Positions 6,034 through 13,925 are shown, counted from the first letter of the stretch. The stretch: 14,438 nucleotides of DNA from an uncultured Ruminococcus sp. (GCA_900752785.1 CAADWP010000010.1:1-14438); one strand, 5' to 3'. A program made the numbers and translations. Notes: generated by a model not told the origin, from the letters alone.

Positions 6034-6063
6034 TTGACATTTGTTATATTAGCGTGATATAAT
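6034..6063 (+). promoter_or_regulatory. Strong sigma-70-type promoter
   Basis: Perfect TTGACA (6034-6039) and perfect TATAAT (6058-6063) are separated by 18 bases, in the only sizeable gap of the region (6030-6165). It should initiate near 6070 and drive the kinase-ParB-ParB-radical SAM-terminase genes, subject to the hairpin at 6087-6113. Confidence 0.85.
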
Positions 6064-6086
6064 AAACAAAAAGCGAACGGGAAAAC

Positions 6087-6120
6087 AGCCGTTATCTGTA
6101 TATGGTAACGGCTATTCTTT
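6087..6120 (+). terminator. Leader hairpin, possible attenuator
   Basis: AGCCGTTATC (6087-6096) pairs with GGTAACGGCT (6104-6113), including one G-U pair, around a 7-base loop, followed by ATTCTTTT. It lies about 20-45 bases after the expected start of transcription from the promoter at 6034-6063. The T-run is interrupted, so it is a weak terminator; a conditional stop (antitermination or attenuation) or a short leader RNA of about 50 bases are both possible. Confidence 0.55.
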
Positions 6121-6165
6121 TAACATATAATGCCCCGAATTGGGACAACAGAGGAGGAGCGGAGT

Positions 6166-6645
6166 ATGTTTTACATCGTAATAGGACAGAGTGGAGCAGG
6201 AAAAACAACATTCTGCAAAAGCAGATTCCTAATCGCACCATTTGAACAAAAAGAGGACATTGTAGCATACACGATTTGTTCAAATGGCATATACGCCCTC
6301 GGAAAGTACGGAATCGGCGTAAGGACAGAGGGAACGGACACACTGTCATACAGCGCAAAAGAGAAAATCAAGAAACAGCTCAAGAAATTTGCCATTCTTG
6401 GCAAAGACGTTCTGCTTGAGGGCGACAGAATTAATAACCATGAAACACTGGAATACATAGCGACCCTCGGAGTGCCGGTAAAGATGTATCTTGTTACTTG
6501 CAGATTAAAAACATCAATCAAGAGGCTCAGGGCGGCAGGAAGTACAATAACCCCTACATTTGTTAAGACAACCAAGACGAAGTCAAAAAAGACTTTTTTA
6601 GAGTATTGTAGCAGATTCAATGGGGAAATTATAAATACCGATTAA
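6166..6645 (+). CDS. P-loop nucleotide/nucleoside kinase-like protein
   Basis: This encodes 159 residues from ATG 6166, after GAGGAGGAGCGGAG; an in-frame ATG at 6130 lacks such a site. Walker A is GQSGAGKTT (7-15). GTDTLS (56-61) and LLEGDR (83-88, Asp87 as the likely Walker B acid) follow, then a basic lid-like stretch (KTTKTKSKKTF near 145-155). The small size and order of motifs fit a phosphate-transferring kinase rather than a motor ATPase. Phage P-loop kinases next to ParB-like and radical SAM genes have been linked to DNA base modification, but the substrate here cannot be read from sequence. Confidence 0.75.
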   Translation: MFYIVIGQSGAGKTTFCKSRFLIAPFEQKEDIVAYTICSNGIYALGKYGIGVRTEGTDTLSYSAKEKIKKQLKKFAILGKDVLLEGDRINNHETLEYIATLGVPVKMYLVTCRLKTSIKRLRAAGSTITPTFVKTTKTKSKKTFLEYCSRFNGEIINTD

Positions 6646-6655
6646 GGAGGACACT

Positions 6656-7282
6656 ATGGAAACAAAGATAATGAAAATCAAAGACATAACCCCGGCGACA
6701 TACAATCCGAGAGTTAAGCTCAAGCCGGGAGACGACGAATGGGACGCACTCGACAACAGCCTGAGCCGATTCGGCTTAGTAGAGCCGCTCGTAGTGAATA
6801 AAACAACAGGACTATTAGTCAGTGGTCACCAGAGGCTTAATGTGTTGAAAACACAGGGAGTTACAGAAGTTGAGGTCGTTATGATAGAGATTGACCCGGA
6901 GAAGGAAAAGCTGCTCAACGTTGCTCTGAACAAAATCGACGGTGAATGGGACTACGAAAAACTGAAAGACCTTTTCGACGAGATAAACGAGGAGGATATA
7001 AAGTTCACTGGCTTTACGGCTGAGGAGATTGATAGCCTTTTTGACACAAATATCTCAGTCCCAAACGACGATCAGGAAGAGCCTGACGAGGCGGAGAAGA
7101 ACGTTCTCGAAGAGGACGACAAGGAAGATAAACCAAAAGAATTCAACATATATCTCTCGTTCCCGACGAAAGAGCTTGCGGAGAAATGGCTTGAGGAAAG
7201 AAAAATCGAGGCTCGATACGAGGGAACAGCAAGAAACATCACTATAAGAATGGAGGGGCTTGATTATGGTACGGGAAATTGA
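6656..7282 (+). CDS. ParB/Srx-like domain protein 1
   Basis: This 208-residue protein starts after AAGGAGGACACT. The N-terminal domain has the ParB/sulfiredoxin-like pattern: NPR (17-19), RFGLVEPLVV, and the nucleotide-site motif SGHQRL (56-61). A conserved block, LLNVALNKIDGEWDY (about 85-100), follows. An acidic linker leads to a small C-terminal domain (about 160-203, EFNIYLSFPTKELAEKWLEE). ParB-like domains bind CTP or ATP and act on DNA or proteins. This form, lacking a partition partner (no ParA) and sitting beside terminase, is common in phages, where its task is not settled. It is a paralogue of the next gene, which it overlaps by 17 bases. Confidence 0.85.
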   Translation: METKIMKIKDITPATYNPRVKLKPGDDEWDALDNSLSRFGLVEPLVVNKTTGLLVSGHQRLNVLKTQGVTEVEVVMIEIDPEKEKLLNVALNKIDGEWDYEKLKDLFDEINEEDIKFTGFTAEEIDSLFDTNISVPNDDQEEPDEAEKNVLEEDDKEDKPKEFNIYLSFPTKELAEKWLEERKIEARYEGTARNITIRMEGLDYGTGN

Positions 7283-7853
7283 GATAAGCAAGCTCAACGC
7301 AGCTCCCTATAACCCAAGAATACACCTTATGCCCGGAATGGCGGAGTACGAAAAGCTCAAGAACAGTATAATTGAGTTTGGAAACGTCGAGCCGATTGTG
7401 TGGAACGAGAGAACAGGAAACGTCGTGGGCGGTCACCAGAGGCTCACGGTCCTTATTGATTTAGGATATAAAGAAGTTCCGTGTTCAGTAGTAGACCTTG
7501 ATGAGGCAGAAGAAAAGCTCCTTAACATAGCTCTCAACAAGATTAAGGGAGCATGGGACTACGATAAGCTCGAAGAACTTTTGTCAGGCTTTGATTACGA
7601 AGTAGCGTCTATCTCAGGCTTTTCGGAGGACGAAATTGTGGTATTACTCGCAAGCAACGAGGACATCGACAGCGACGACGAAGATTATTCAGAATGGGAC
7701 GACACTATAGACGAATCAATCGTCGGCGGCAGCTATGTCATTACGCTTGTATTCGCCAACAACGAGTTAGCGAATGAGTGGGCGGAGGCAGAGGGATTCA
7801 AAGATCAGGTAAGAGAAAACAGCAGTACAACGGTTATCAGGATTGAAGAATAA
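7266..7853 (+). CDS. ParB/Srx-like domain protein 2
   Basis: This encodes 195 residues from ATG 7266, seven bases after GGAGGGG; the TTG at 7260 is too close to that site. It shares with the preceding gene NPR (16-18), EFGNVEPIVW, GGHQRL (55-60), LLNIALNKIKGAWDYDKL and a similar C-terminal domain (SYVITLVFANNELANEW), so the two arose by duplication. The linker is very acidic (EDIDSDDEDYSEWDD). Different acidic linkers and diverged C-termini suggest they form a heteromer or act on different partners. The direct neighbour is a radical SAM gene. Confidence 0.85.
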   Translation: MVREIEISKLNAAPYNPRIHLMPGMAEYEKLKNSIIEFGNVEPIVWNERTGNVVGGHQRLTVLIDLGYKEVPCSVVDLDEAEEKLLNIALNKIKGAWDYDKLEELLSGFDYEVASISGFSEDEIVVLLASNEDIDSDDEDYSEWDDTIDESIVGGSYVITLVFANNELANEWAEAEGFKDQVRENSSTTVIRIEE

Positions 7854-7863
7854 AGAGGCAGCT

Positions 7864-9174
7864 ATGAGCAAGAAAGAAACAGGACCAAAGAAAGACTACG
7901 GTAGTCCGAGGTGGACAATGGAAATTCCCGATTGCTCAATGCCTATGACATTTGACACTTACAGCAAGTGCGCCTATAATTGCTTGTACTGCTTTGCTTA
8001 TTTCCAGAAGAGCCACACTCTCGACGGATATGTAGGCGGTGGATTTCCCAGATGTGTAAACCCGGAAAAAGTAATAAACCTCTTTGAAAGCGCAATAAAG
8101 AACGACAGGACAGCTGTATCAAAGACGGAGTTGCAGTTCTTTGATTACATTCAGCACCGCAGAATAATGCAGTGGGGCGGTCTCGCAGATGAATTCGACG
8201 AATGGGAAAGACGTTTCGGAATTACGTTGCAGCTCCTCAGATACTTTGATAAAATCGACTACCCCATATCTTTCAGCACGAAAGCGACGTGGTGGACGAA
8301 AGACGAAAGATACATGGAGCTTTTCCGAAAACACACCCATAACTGGCACGTTAAAATATCTATCATAACAGCCGACAAAGAAAAGGCAAGAAAGATAGAA
8401 AAGGGAGTACCCAGCCCGGAGGAACGTTTGGCAGCGATCAAGAGGCTTGCAGAAATAGGCGTACACGTTACTCTGCGTTTAAGACCTTTCATTTTAGGCG
8501 TAAGTTCAGATTACAAGAAGTTAATCAAGGCGGCAGCGGAGGCAGGAGCAGACAGCGTGACAACAGAATTCTTCTGTATGGAAGCGAGAGCCGATGAAAA
8601 CTTAAAGAAAAGATACGCCATGATGTCAGACGTTTGCGGATTCAACATTCACGAATACTACATGAAGAACAGCAAACAGCATGGCTATAAGCGTCTAAAT
8701 CGGGCTATTAAAGCGCCCATAATCCATGATATGAGAGATTACGCTCACAGCCTCGGATTACGTTTTCACGTCTCTGACGCTTTTTGCAGAGAGTGCAACG
8801 ACGCTTGTAATTGTTGCGGAGTTCCGCCGGAGTGGAATGTTAGCCAGACAGGAAACATCGGGCAGGCAATAATAATAGCAAGAGAGAAAGGCGAAGTGCA
8901 TTTCTCAGACATACAGGAAAATATCGACAAGTATTTATCTTTCCCTTGGTGCGGAGCTTCCGGGTATAACACAGGAACGAATAAAGCAAGAGCGTTAAAC
9001 TACGGAACAACAATGGCACAATTTTTGCGGGACAACTGGAATACACCAAGCAAAGGAACGTCGCCTGCAAAGGGCTACGGCGGCATTCTTAAACCCGTAG
9101 GTCGTGACAAGAACGGCGACATCGTGTATAAATACGCACTTAAAGGAGAGGAGGATAATGGCAAAATGGGATAA
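7864..9174 (+). CDS. Radical SAM protein with second Cys cluster (SplB-like)
   Basis: This encodes 436 residues from ATG 7864 (AGAGG upstream; TTG 7843 is possible but weaker). CAYNCLYC gives the CX3CX2C iron-sulfur motif (Cys36, 40, 43) that cleaves S-adenosylmethionine to start radical chemistry. Later blocks (PISFSTKATWW, WHVKISIITAD, HVTLRLRPFILGVS) fit the TIM-barrel of the spore-photoproduct-lyase-like/COG1533 group, whose best known member repairs thymine lesions in DNA. A second cluster, Cys308, 311, 315, 317 and 318 plus Cys363 (PWCG), could hold an auxiliary Fe-S cluster or zinc. The operon position after a kinase and two ParB-like genes suggests action on DNA or a nucleotide; protein modification remains possible. 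Confidence 0.85.
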   Translation: MSKKETGPKKDYGSPRWTMEIPDCSMPMTFDTYSKCAYNCLYCFAYFQKSHTLDGYVGGGFPRCVNPEKVINLFESAIKNDRTAVSKTELQFFDYIQHRRIMQWGGLADEFDEWERRFGITLQLLRYFDKIDYPISFSTKATWWTKDERYMELFRKHTHNWHVKISIITADKEKARKIEKGVPSPEERLAAIKRLAEIGVHVTLRLRPFILGVSSDYKKLIKAAAEAGADSVTTEFFCMEARADENLKKRYAMMSDVCGFNIHEYYMKNSKQHGYKRLNRAIKAPIIHDMRDYAHSLGLRFHVSDAFCRECNDACNCCGVPPEWNVSQTGNIGQAIIIAREKGEVHFSDIQENIDKYLSFPWCGASGYNTGTNKARALNYGTTMAQFLRDNWNTPSKGTSPAKGYGGILKPVGRDKNGDIVYKYALKGEEDNGKMG

Positions 9175-9673
9175 GGAAAGCAAACCGTGGGAGCGTCAGA
9201 AAGGCGAAAGCGCTCAGGCGTTTGAAGCCTTTGATATATACTTAAAGCAAGGCGAAAATCGTAGTTTGCGGAGGGTTGCTCAAGAGTTAGGCAAATCAAA
9301 TACTTTAATAACTCGTTGGAGCAGCAAGTATCAATGGCAGGAAAGGCTCAGGCTTTACACCAACGAAATAAAGAAGAATGAGTTTGCAGAAGAGCAACGC
9401 CTCGCAAAGCAAATGAGAAAGCGGCAGTTGGCAATAGCCGAACTTATGCAGAAAAAAGGACTTGCCGCACTCAAGAAAATAAATGAAGATACCATATTCG
9501 CAAAAGACGTTATCAGGCTGATAACAGAGGGCATGAGGCTTGAAACGGAGATAAGAAATGACAGCATAAATCAGAGTGCAAATGAACTCGGAGTAAACGG
9601 AGGCTCAGAATCGGTAGCAGAGACGATTATAAGCGCTTACCAAAAGCGGACGGAGGAGGGCGATGAAGAGTGA
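9158..9673 (+). CDS. terS: Terminase small subunit-like protein
   Basis: This encodes 171 residues from ATG 9158 after GGAGAGGAGG, overlapping the end of the radical SAM gene by 17 bases. The start PWERQKGESAQAFEAFDIYL and the helix-turn-helix LRRVAQELGKSNTLITRW (about 37-54) are the usual N-terminus of small terminase subunits in this phage group. A long helical, charged middle (EEQRLAKQMRKRQLAIAEL) would form the oligomerisation region. It recognises phage DNA and loads the large subunit. It lies directly before terL, as expected. Confidence 0.85.
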   Translation: MAKWDKESKPWERQKGESAQAFEAFDIYLKQGENRSLRRVAQELGKSNTLITRWSSKYQWQERLRLYTNEIKKNEFAEEQRLAKQMRKRQLAIAELMQKKGLAALKKINEDTIFAKDVIRLITEGMRLETEIRNDSINQSANELGVNGGSESVAETIISAYQKRTEEGDEE

Positions 9674-11082
9674 TAACAACAGAGGCAATCCTCTATTACG
9701 CAGATCACCCCGTAGAATTCGTTAAAGATATAATCAAGGCAACACCTGACCCAGAGCAGACAAAGATACTCAGGAGCGTTGCCACCAATCAAATGACGAG
9801 TGTACGAAGCGGACACGGCGTAGGAAAGAGTACCGTAGAGGCATGGGTAATCATTTGGTTTATGCTTACAAGACCGTTTCCGAAGATACCGTGTACAGCA
9901 CCGACACAACATCAGCTATTCGATATACTTTGGGCGGAGGTCAGCAAGTGGATAAGAAACAACCCGGTATTAAGCAAAGAGCTGATGTGGACAAAAGAAC
10001 GTCTATACATGAAAAGCCACCCGGAAGAGTGGTTTGCTGTAGCACGAACAGCAAGCAAGCCGGACGCACTTCAAGGCTTCCACGCCGAACACCTCCTGTA
10101 TATCATTGATGAGGCGAGCGGCGTAGACGATACGATATTCGAGCCGGTGTTAGGCTCACTTTCGACGCCCGGAGCAAGGCTCTTGATGTGTGGAAACCCT
10201 ACGCAGCTTACAGGATTCTTTTTTGACAGCCACCATAAGAACAGAGCCTCTTACAGTACATTCCACATAGACGGACGAAAGAGCAGCCGTGTGGAGCAGG
10301 ATTTTATAAGCACGATCATCAATATGTACGGAGAGGACAGCGACGTATTCAGAGTTCGTGTAGCAGGCGAATTCCCCCTCGCTGAGGACGACGTATTTAT
10401 CTCGTTGCCGTTGGTGGAAAAATCAATAGCAACAGAATATACGCAGAGACCACACCCACACCAGATACATATAGGCTGCGATGTTGCTCGTTTCGGAGAC
10501 GATAAGACCGTTATTTGCTATAGAATTGACGAAAAGGTAGAATTCTATAAGAAACGAAACGGACAGGACACTATGGCTACAGCAGACGATATACTCCGCT
10601 TAGGGAACGAGCTTGTAGCAAGGCTACATCTTACCCCGGAGGCAGACCTCGTCCCTGTCAAGGTGGACGACGGAGGCGTCGGCGGCGGCGTAGTAGATCG
10701 TTTGCGACAAGTAAAAATGCTCAACCCGGAGCAGTATTGGTGGTTAGAGGTTTACCCCGTCAAGTTCGGACAGAAGATAGACCACAAGTATTACGACGAC
10801 AGCACCACTTACATGATGTCCGTCGTAAAATCGCTTTTACAGCCTCACGACGAAACAGGCTCTCCTAAGCCTTTGGAGCTTATACTTCCTGACGACGATC
10901 ATCTTATTGGACAGCTTACAAGCCGAAAATATAGCATGACCGACAGAGGAAAACTCAGAGTGGAAAGCAAGGACGCAATGAAGAAAAGAGGCTTAACATC
11001 ACCAGATGAGGCAGACAGCGTACTCCTCGCTTGCCTGCCGGTTAAATACCCTAAGAAGAAACGAGGCGGAAAGAAAGCATGA
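9670..11082 (+). CDS. terL: Terminase large subunit
   Basis: This 470-residue packaging motor starts at GTG 9670 (GGAGGAGGG upstream), overlapping the terS stop; ATG 9663 is in another frame. The ATPase has Walker A SGHGVGKST (47-55, Lys53) and Walker B LLYIIDEA (142-149, Asp147/Glu148). The RNase-H-like headful nuclease follows, with GCDVARFGDD (Asp271), KVDDGG (Asp333) and SPDEADS (Asp449). All key acids are present, so it should be active. It pumps phage DNA into the prohead through the portal encoded by the next gene, which it overlaps by 4 bases. Confidence 0.95.
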   Translation: MITTEAILYYADHPVEFVKDIIKATPDPEQTKILRSVATNQMTSVRSGHGVGKSTVEAWVIIWFMLTRPFPKIPCTAPTQHQLFDILWAEVSKWIRNNPVLSKELMWTKERLYMKSHPEEWFAVARTASKPDALQGFHAEHLLYIIDEASGVDDTIFEPVLGSLSTPGARLLMCGNPTQLTGFFFDSHHKNRASYSTFHIDGRKSSRVEQDFISTIINMYGEDSDVFRVRVAGEFPLAEDDVFISLPLVEKSIATEYTQRPHPHQIHIGCDVARFGDDKTVICYRIDEKVEFYKKRNGQDTMATADDILRLGNELVARLHLTPEADLVPVKVDDGGVGGGVVDRLRQVKMLNPEQYWWLEVYPVKFGQKIDHKYYDDSTTYMMSVVKSLLQPHDETGSPKPLELILPDDDHLIGQLTSRKYSMTDRGKLRVESKDAMKKRGLTSPDEADSVLLACLPVKYPKKKRGGKKA

Positions 11083-13391
11083 GCAAACCAAAGCTGAATG
11101 TCATTGCAAGAATTATCAAAGGCAGAACAGCAACTGTTGAAAAGGCGGAGACCGCTACACAGATCGGCAATGACGAGGCATACAACACCGATTGGATAGA
11201 GCCGCCTACGGACCTCAGAGGTTATAAAGTTCTCGTAGGCAACAGCGATATTCTCCCTCAGTGCATAAGAGCCTATAAGAACAACATAGCAGGATTCGGT
11301 ATAGGAGTTAGGTACAAGGAAGATGTTGACGAAACCGACGAAATGTCGGCAGAGTTTGAGAAAGCTGAGAAAATCGTGGAGCTGCTCACGACGGAGCAGG
11401 ACACAAAAGAGCTGTTCGAGGACCTTATAGAAGCAAGGGAAACCTACGGAATAGGTTATATTGAGGTTATAAGGAACTTCGCAGGAGAAGTCGAGCAGAT
11501 TGAATTCATAAACGAGACGGAAAGCGTCAGGAAAACAAGGCCTCTTATGCCTTACATCGAGACAGAGTATTATCACGACGGAGAAGTAGTCCAGAGAAAG
11601 CGGAAATTCCGCAAGTACAAGCAGACTATCGGCGGAAAGACCGTATATTTCAAGGAGTTTGGTGACCCTCGTATAATGGACATACAGAGCGGCAATTACA
11701 TAGATGAGAACGAAACGCTCGATATACAGTACCAAGCAAACGAGATACTCGAATTTGCGATAGGTACAGAGCCTTACGGAGAAGTTCGTTGGGTAGGACA
11801 GATATTAGGCGTAGACGGCAGCCGCAAAGCTGAAAAGCTCAATAACAACTACTTCGAGAACGGCAGGCACACTCCCCTTATGATTATCGTCAAAGGCGGT
11901 ACTCTGACGGAGGATAGTTTCGCAAAGTTGCAGACTTACATGGACGACATCAAAGGAGAAGCCGGACAACACGCATTCCTCTTGCTTGAAACAGAGGGAG
12001 CAGACGGGCGTGTGGACTTCGACGCAAAGGAAAGCCCACAGGTAGAAATCAAGGATATAGCGAACGTCTTACAGAAAGACGAACTATTCCAGGAATACAT
12101 GGTAAACAACCGAAAGAAAGTTCAATCCGCATTTCAGCTCCCAGACCTTTACGTCGGATATACTACAGACTTCAACAGGGCGACAGCTCTTACGGCTCAG
12201 GAAGTCACAGAGGAGCAGGTATTCCAACCGGAACGCATAAGCCTCGCATGGGTACTGAACAACAAACTCCTCAACGCTTATCAGTTCAAGTACGTTGAAG
12301 TTTACTTCAAAGAGCCGAATATCACCGATCCCGACGACCTTTACAAGGTACTTTCTGTATGTAGCAGAGCAGGCGGTCTTACGCCAAACAAGGCAAAGGA
12401 GATCATCTACAACGCTTACGGACAGACCTCAGAAAACTATGAGGGCGAATGGGGCGATATACCGATAGCAATATCTAATCAGGCGACAGGAACGAAAACA
12501 GAGGAAGAGCCTGAGATAGAAATTGACCGCATATCCCTTTCACTGGAAAAGCAGATAGCTAAGGCAGCGAGAAACCACGACGACGCTGTTGTAGCAGTCA
12601 TGAAAGAGGTAAAAAACCTCTTGAAAGCTCGTCAGAATAGTGGTATAATGAAATGGGACCCGGAGCAACCAAGAGAACCAAATGGACAGTTTGCAAGCAC
12701 AGATACGACGGACGACGATACGTCGGACGGAGACCCTCCCGACCATAAGGCAGTTAATGGTAAAGACATAAGCAAGTCGTTTGAGTACAATGCGGACAAC
12801 ACAAAGTCGATGTTCGATCAGATTTGCGAGGCTCAGGGCTTCAACGGACCTCCATTAGTATTGGAATACAAGGATTTCAACGAGGCAGCTAAAGAAAGCG
12901 GAATACTATGCTACCGAGGCTTAGAGGACGGAGAAAACATGACCGCCGACGAAATACAAGATCAGTTCATGTTTGCCGCTGACTATGAGGCGATAGGAAC
13001 AGGTCAAAGAGCAAGCGGAGCAGGAACATATTTCACTTCAACACCTCAAGAAAAACCGGGCAATACGCCAAAGAGAGCTGACAAGCAGGCAGCAAGAGCG
13101 GAGGCTCGAAAACACGGACCTGTTATAATAACAGCAACGTTAGACAAAAGCACCAAGACGATAGACTATACGGAAGCCTTAAAAATGGCAACTTCTCAGG
13201 GAGAAAAAGAGACTTTCAAGAAGTACCGAAATGATATAGGTTGCTACCTCGCAAGTAAAGGTTACGACGGTGTAAGAAAATCAACAGACACAGGACATCA
13301 CGAAATTATTTATAATCGCACAAAGGTTATTGCGTTAGACGATAGGGAGCTTGAAAGAGAAAACAGGCTCAAACAAGGAGGAAAACGATGA
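11079..13391 (+). CDS. Portal protein with C-terminal ADP-ribosyltransferase-like domain
   Basis: This encodes 770 residues. Residues 1 to about 500 are a PBSX-type portal: ILPQCIRAYKNNIAGFG, then FQLPDLYVGYTTDF and a long C-terminal helix. At 526 WDPEQPREPNGQF starts a linker often found in front of domains hung on phage head proteins. Residues about 570-760 look like an ADP-ribosyltransferase: YRG (Arg613), GTYFTST (649-655, Ser654/Thr655) and HHEIIYNRTKVI (Glu742), preceded by DIGCYLASKGYDGVR. Similar domains are known as C-terminal toxins on MuF head proteins. The usual portal length is about 450-520, so ~250 residues are extra. The binding site is weak (AGGCGGA). Whether it is catalytically active is inferred only from these motifs. 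Confidence 0.85.
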   Translation: MSKPKLNVIARIIKGRTATVEKAETATQIGNDEAYNTDWIEPPTDLRGYKVLVGNSDILPQCIRAYKNNIAGFGIGVRYKEDVDETDEMSAEFEKAEKIVELLTTEQDTKELFEDLIEARETYGIGYIEVIRNFAGEVEQIEFINETESVRKTRPLMPYIETEYYHDGEVVQRKRKFRKYKQTIGGKTVYFKEFGDPRIMDIQSGNYIDENETLDIQYQANEILEFAIGTEPYGEVRWVGQILGVDGSRKAEKLNNNYFENGRHTPLMIIVKGGTLTEDSFAKLQTYMDDIKGEAGQHAFLLLETEGADGRVDFDAKESPQVEIKDIANVLQKDELFQEYMVNNRKKVQSAFQLPDLYVGYTTDFNRATALTAQEVTEEQVFQPERISLAWVLNNKLLNAYQFKYVEVYFKEPNITDPDDLYKVLSVCSRAGGLTPNKAKEIIYNAYGQTSENYEGEWGDIPIAISNQATGTKTEEEPEIEIDRISLSLEKQIAKAARNHDDAVVAVMKEVKNLLKARQNSGIMKWDPEQPREPNGQFASTDTTDDDTSDGDPPDHKAVNGKDISKSFEYNADNTKSMFDQICEAQGFNGPPLVLEYKDFNEAAKESGILCYRGLEDGENMTADEIQDQFMFAADYEAIGTGQRASGAGTYFTSTPQEKPGNTPKRADKQAARAEARKHGPVIITATLDKSTKTIDYTEALKMATSQGEKETFKKYRNDIGCYLASKGYDGVRKSTDTGHHEIIYNRTKVIALDDRELERENRLKQGGKR
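12621..12649 (+). promoter_or_regulatory. Internal extended -10 promoter at the portal/ART junction
   Basis: TTGAAA (12621-12626), exactly 17 bases, then TATAAT (12644-12649) preceded by TGG, giving a complete extended -10 (TGnTATAAT). It lies in the portal gene just before codon 526, where the portal body ends and the extra domain begins. Expected transcription from about 12656 would cover the ART-coding part, the small downstream gene and stop at the terminator 13835-13865. Being inside a coding sequence it could be chance, but the fit is as good as the promoter at 6034-6063. Confidence 0.6.
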
Positions 13392-13831
13392 AAGTATACG
13401 ACCTCAGCAGGAATACAAGATATTCGACTATTAAAGACGCATACGAAGCCGCTGTGAAAGACGGAAAAAGCTGTGTACTTAAAGCAGTTCCCAAAGGCGG
13501 CGGAAAGCCTGAGTACGTTATATTTCCTTACAAAGAGTGGTGCAAGTTTGATTCATACACTTTCAAAGACGACGGGTATAAATACAGAGGGCAGCTTACA
13601 CTTGAAGATATTGAGACCGTCAAAGCGGCGGAGCGTTTCGCTACGGAGGAGCTTGCAATAGAGCGATACGTTGAGTTAGGCGACATCTTCAACTGGATAT
13701 ACAAGGACGACTACAGCGGCGAATACCTTATAGACCCCCAAAACACCGACGCTCTCCCGAATGCAGGATATATTCCCCTCCCCGACACCAGAGACAAGGC
13801 TATCGAAGAATACTACGATAGGAACAAATAA
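13388..13831 (+). CDS. Unknown protein downstream of ART-tailed portal, candidate immunity protein
   Basis: This encodes 147 residues from ATG 13388 after AAGGAGGAAAACG, overlapping the portal stop (ATGA). It begins KVYDLSRNTRYSTIKDAYEAAVKDGKS, a mixed alpha/beta look, and is rich in Tyr, Asp and Lys with no known motif or membrane segment. I do not recognise the family. It stands directly behind the toxin-like domain and before a terminator, where an antidote or a chaperone for that domain would be expected, and would normally be the place of the MuF gene. That role is inference from position only. Confidence 0.65.
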   Translation: MKVYDLSRNTRYSTIKDAYEAAVKDGKSCVLKAVPKGGGKPEYVIFPYKEWCKFDSYTFKDDGYKYRGQLTLEDIETVKAAERFATEELAIERYVELGDIFNWIYKDDYSGEYLIDPQNTDALPNAGYIPLPDTRDKAIEEYYDRNK

Positions 13832-13834
13832 CAG

Positions 13835-13865
13835 AATATAGCCACGAATTGTGGCTATATTTTTC
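13835..13865 (+). terminator. Intrinsic terminator
   Basis: AATATAGCCAC (13835-13845) and GTGGCTATATT (13851-13861) form a perfect 11-bp stem with a 5-base loop, GAATT, followed by a T-run (TTTTT then C to 13865). It stops transcription after the gene at 13388-13831. A terminator in the middle of the head genes, before MuF, is unusual and would reduce expression of the MuF gene unless antitermination or a separate promoter is used. In the rest of the gap (13866-13925) I see only a CGGAGA binding site. Confidence 0.88.
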
Positions 13866-13925
13866 AAAATCAAATGTCCCAAATAAGGGCAATGAAGTAA
13901 ACAAAGCCCCAGAACGGAGAATATC

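Noticed and set aside
6126..6131. Second TATAAT before the kinase gene as a promoter
   Set aside because: No acceptable -35 hexamer 16-18 bases upstream; that stretch is the leader hairpin.
9663..9673. ATG 9663 as start of the large terminase
   Set aside because: It is in a different frame (it lies in the terS/terL overlap); GTG 9670 with GGAGGAGGG upstream fits.
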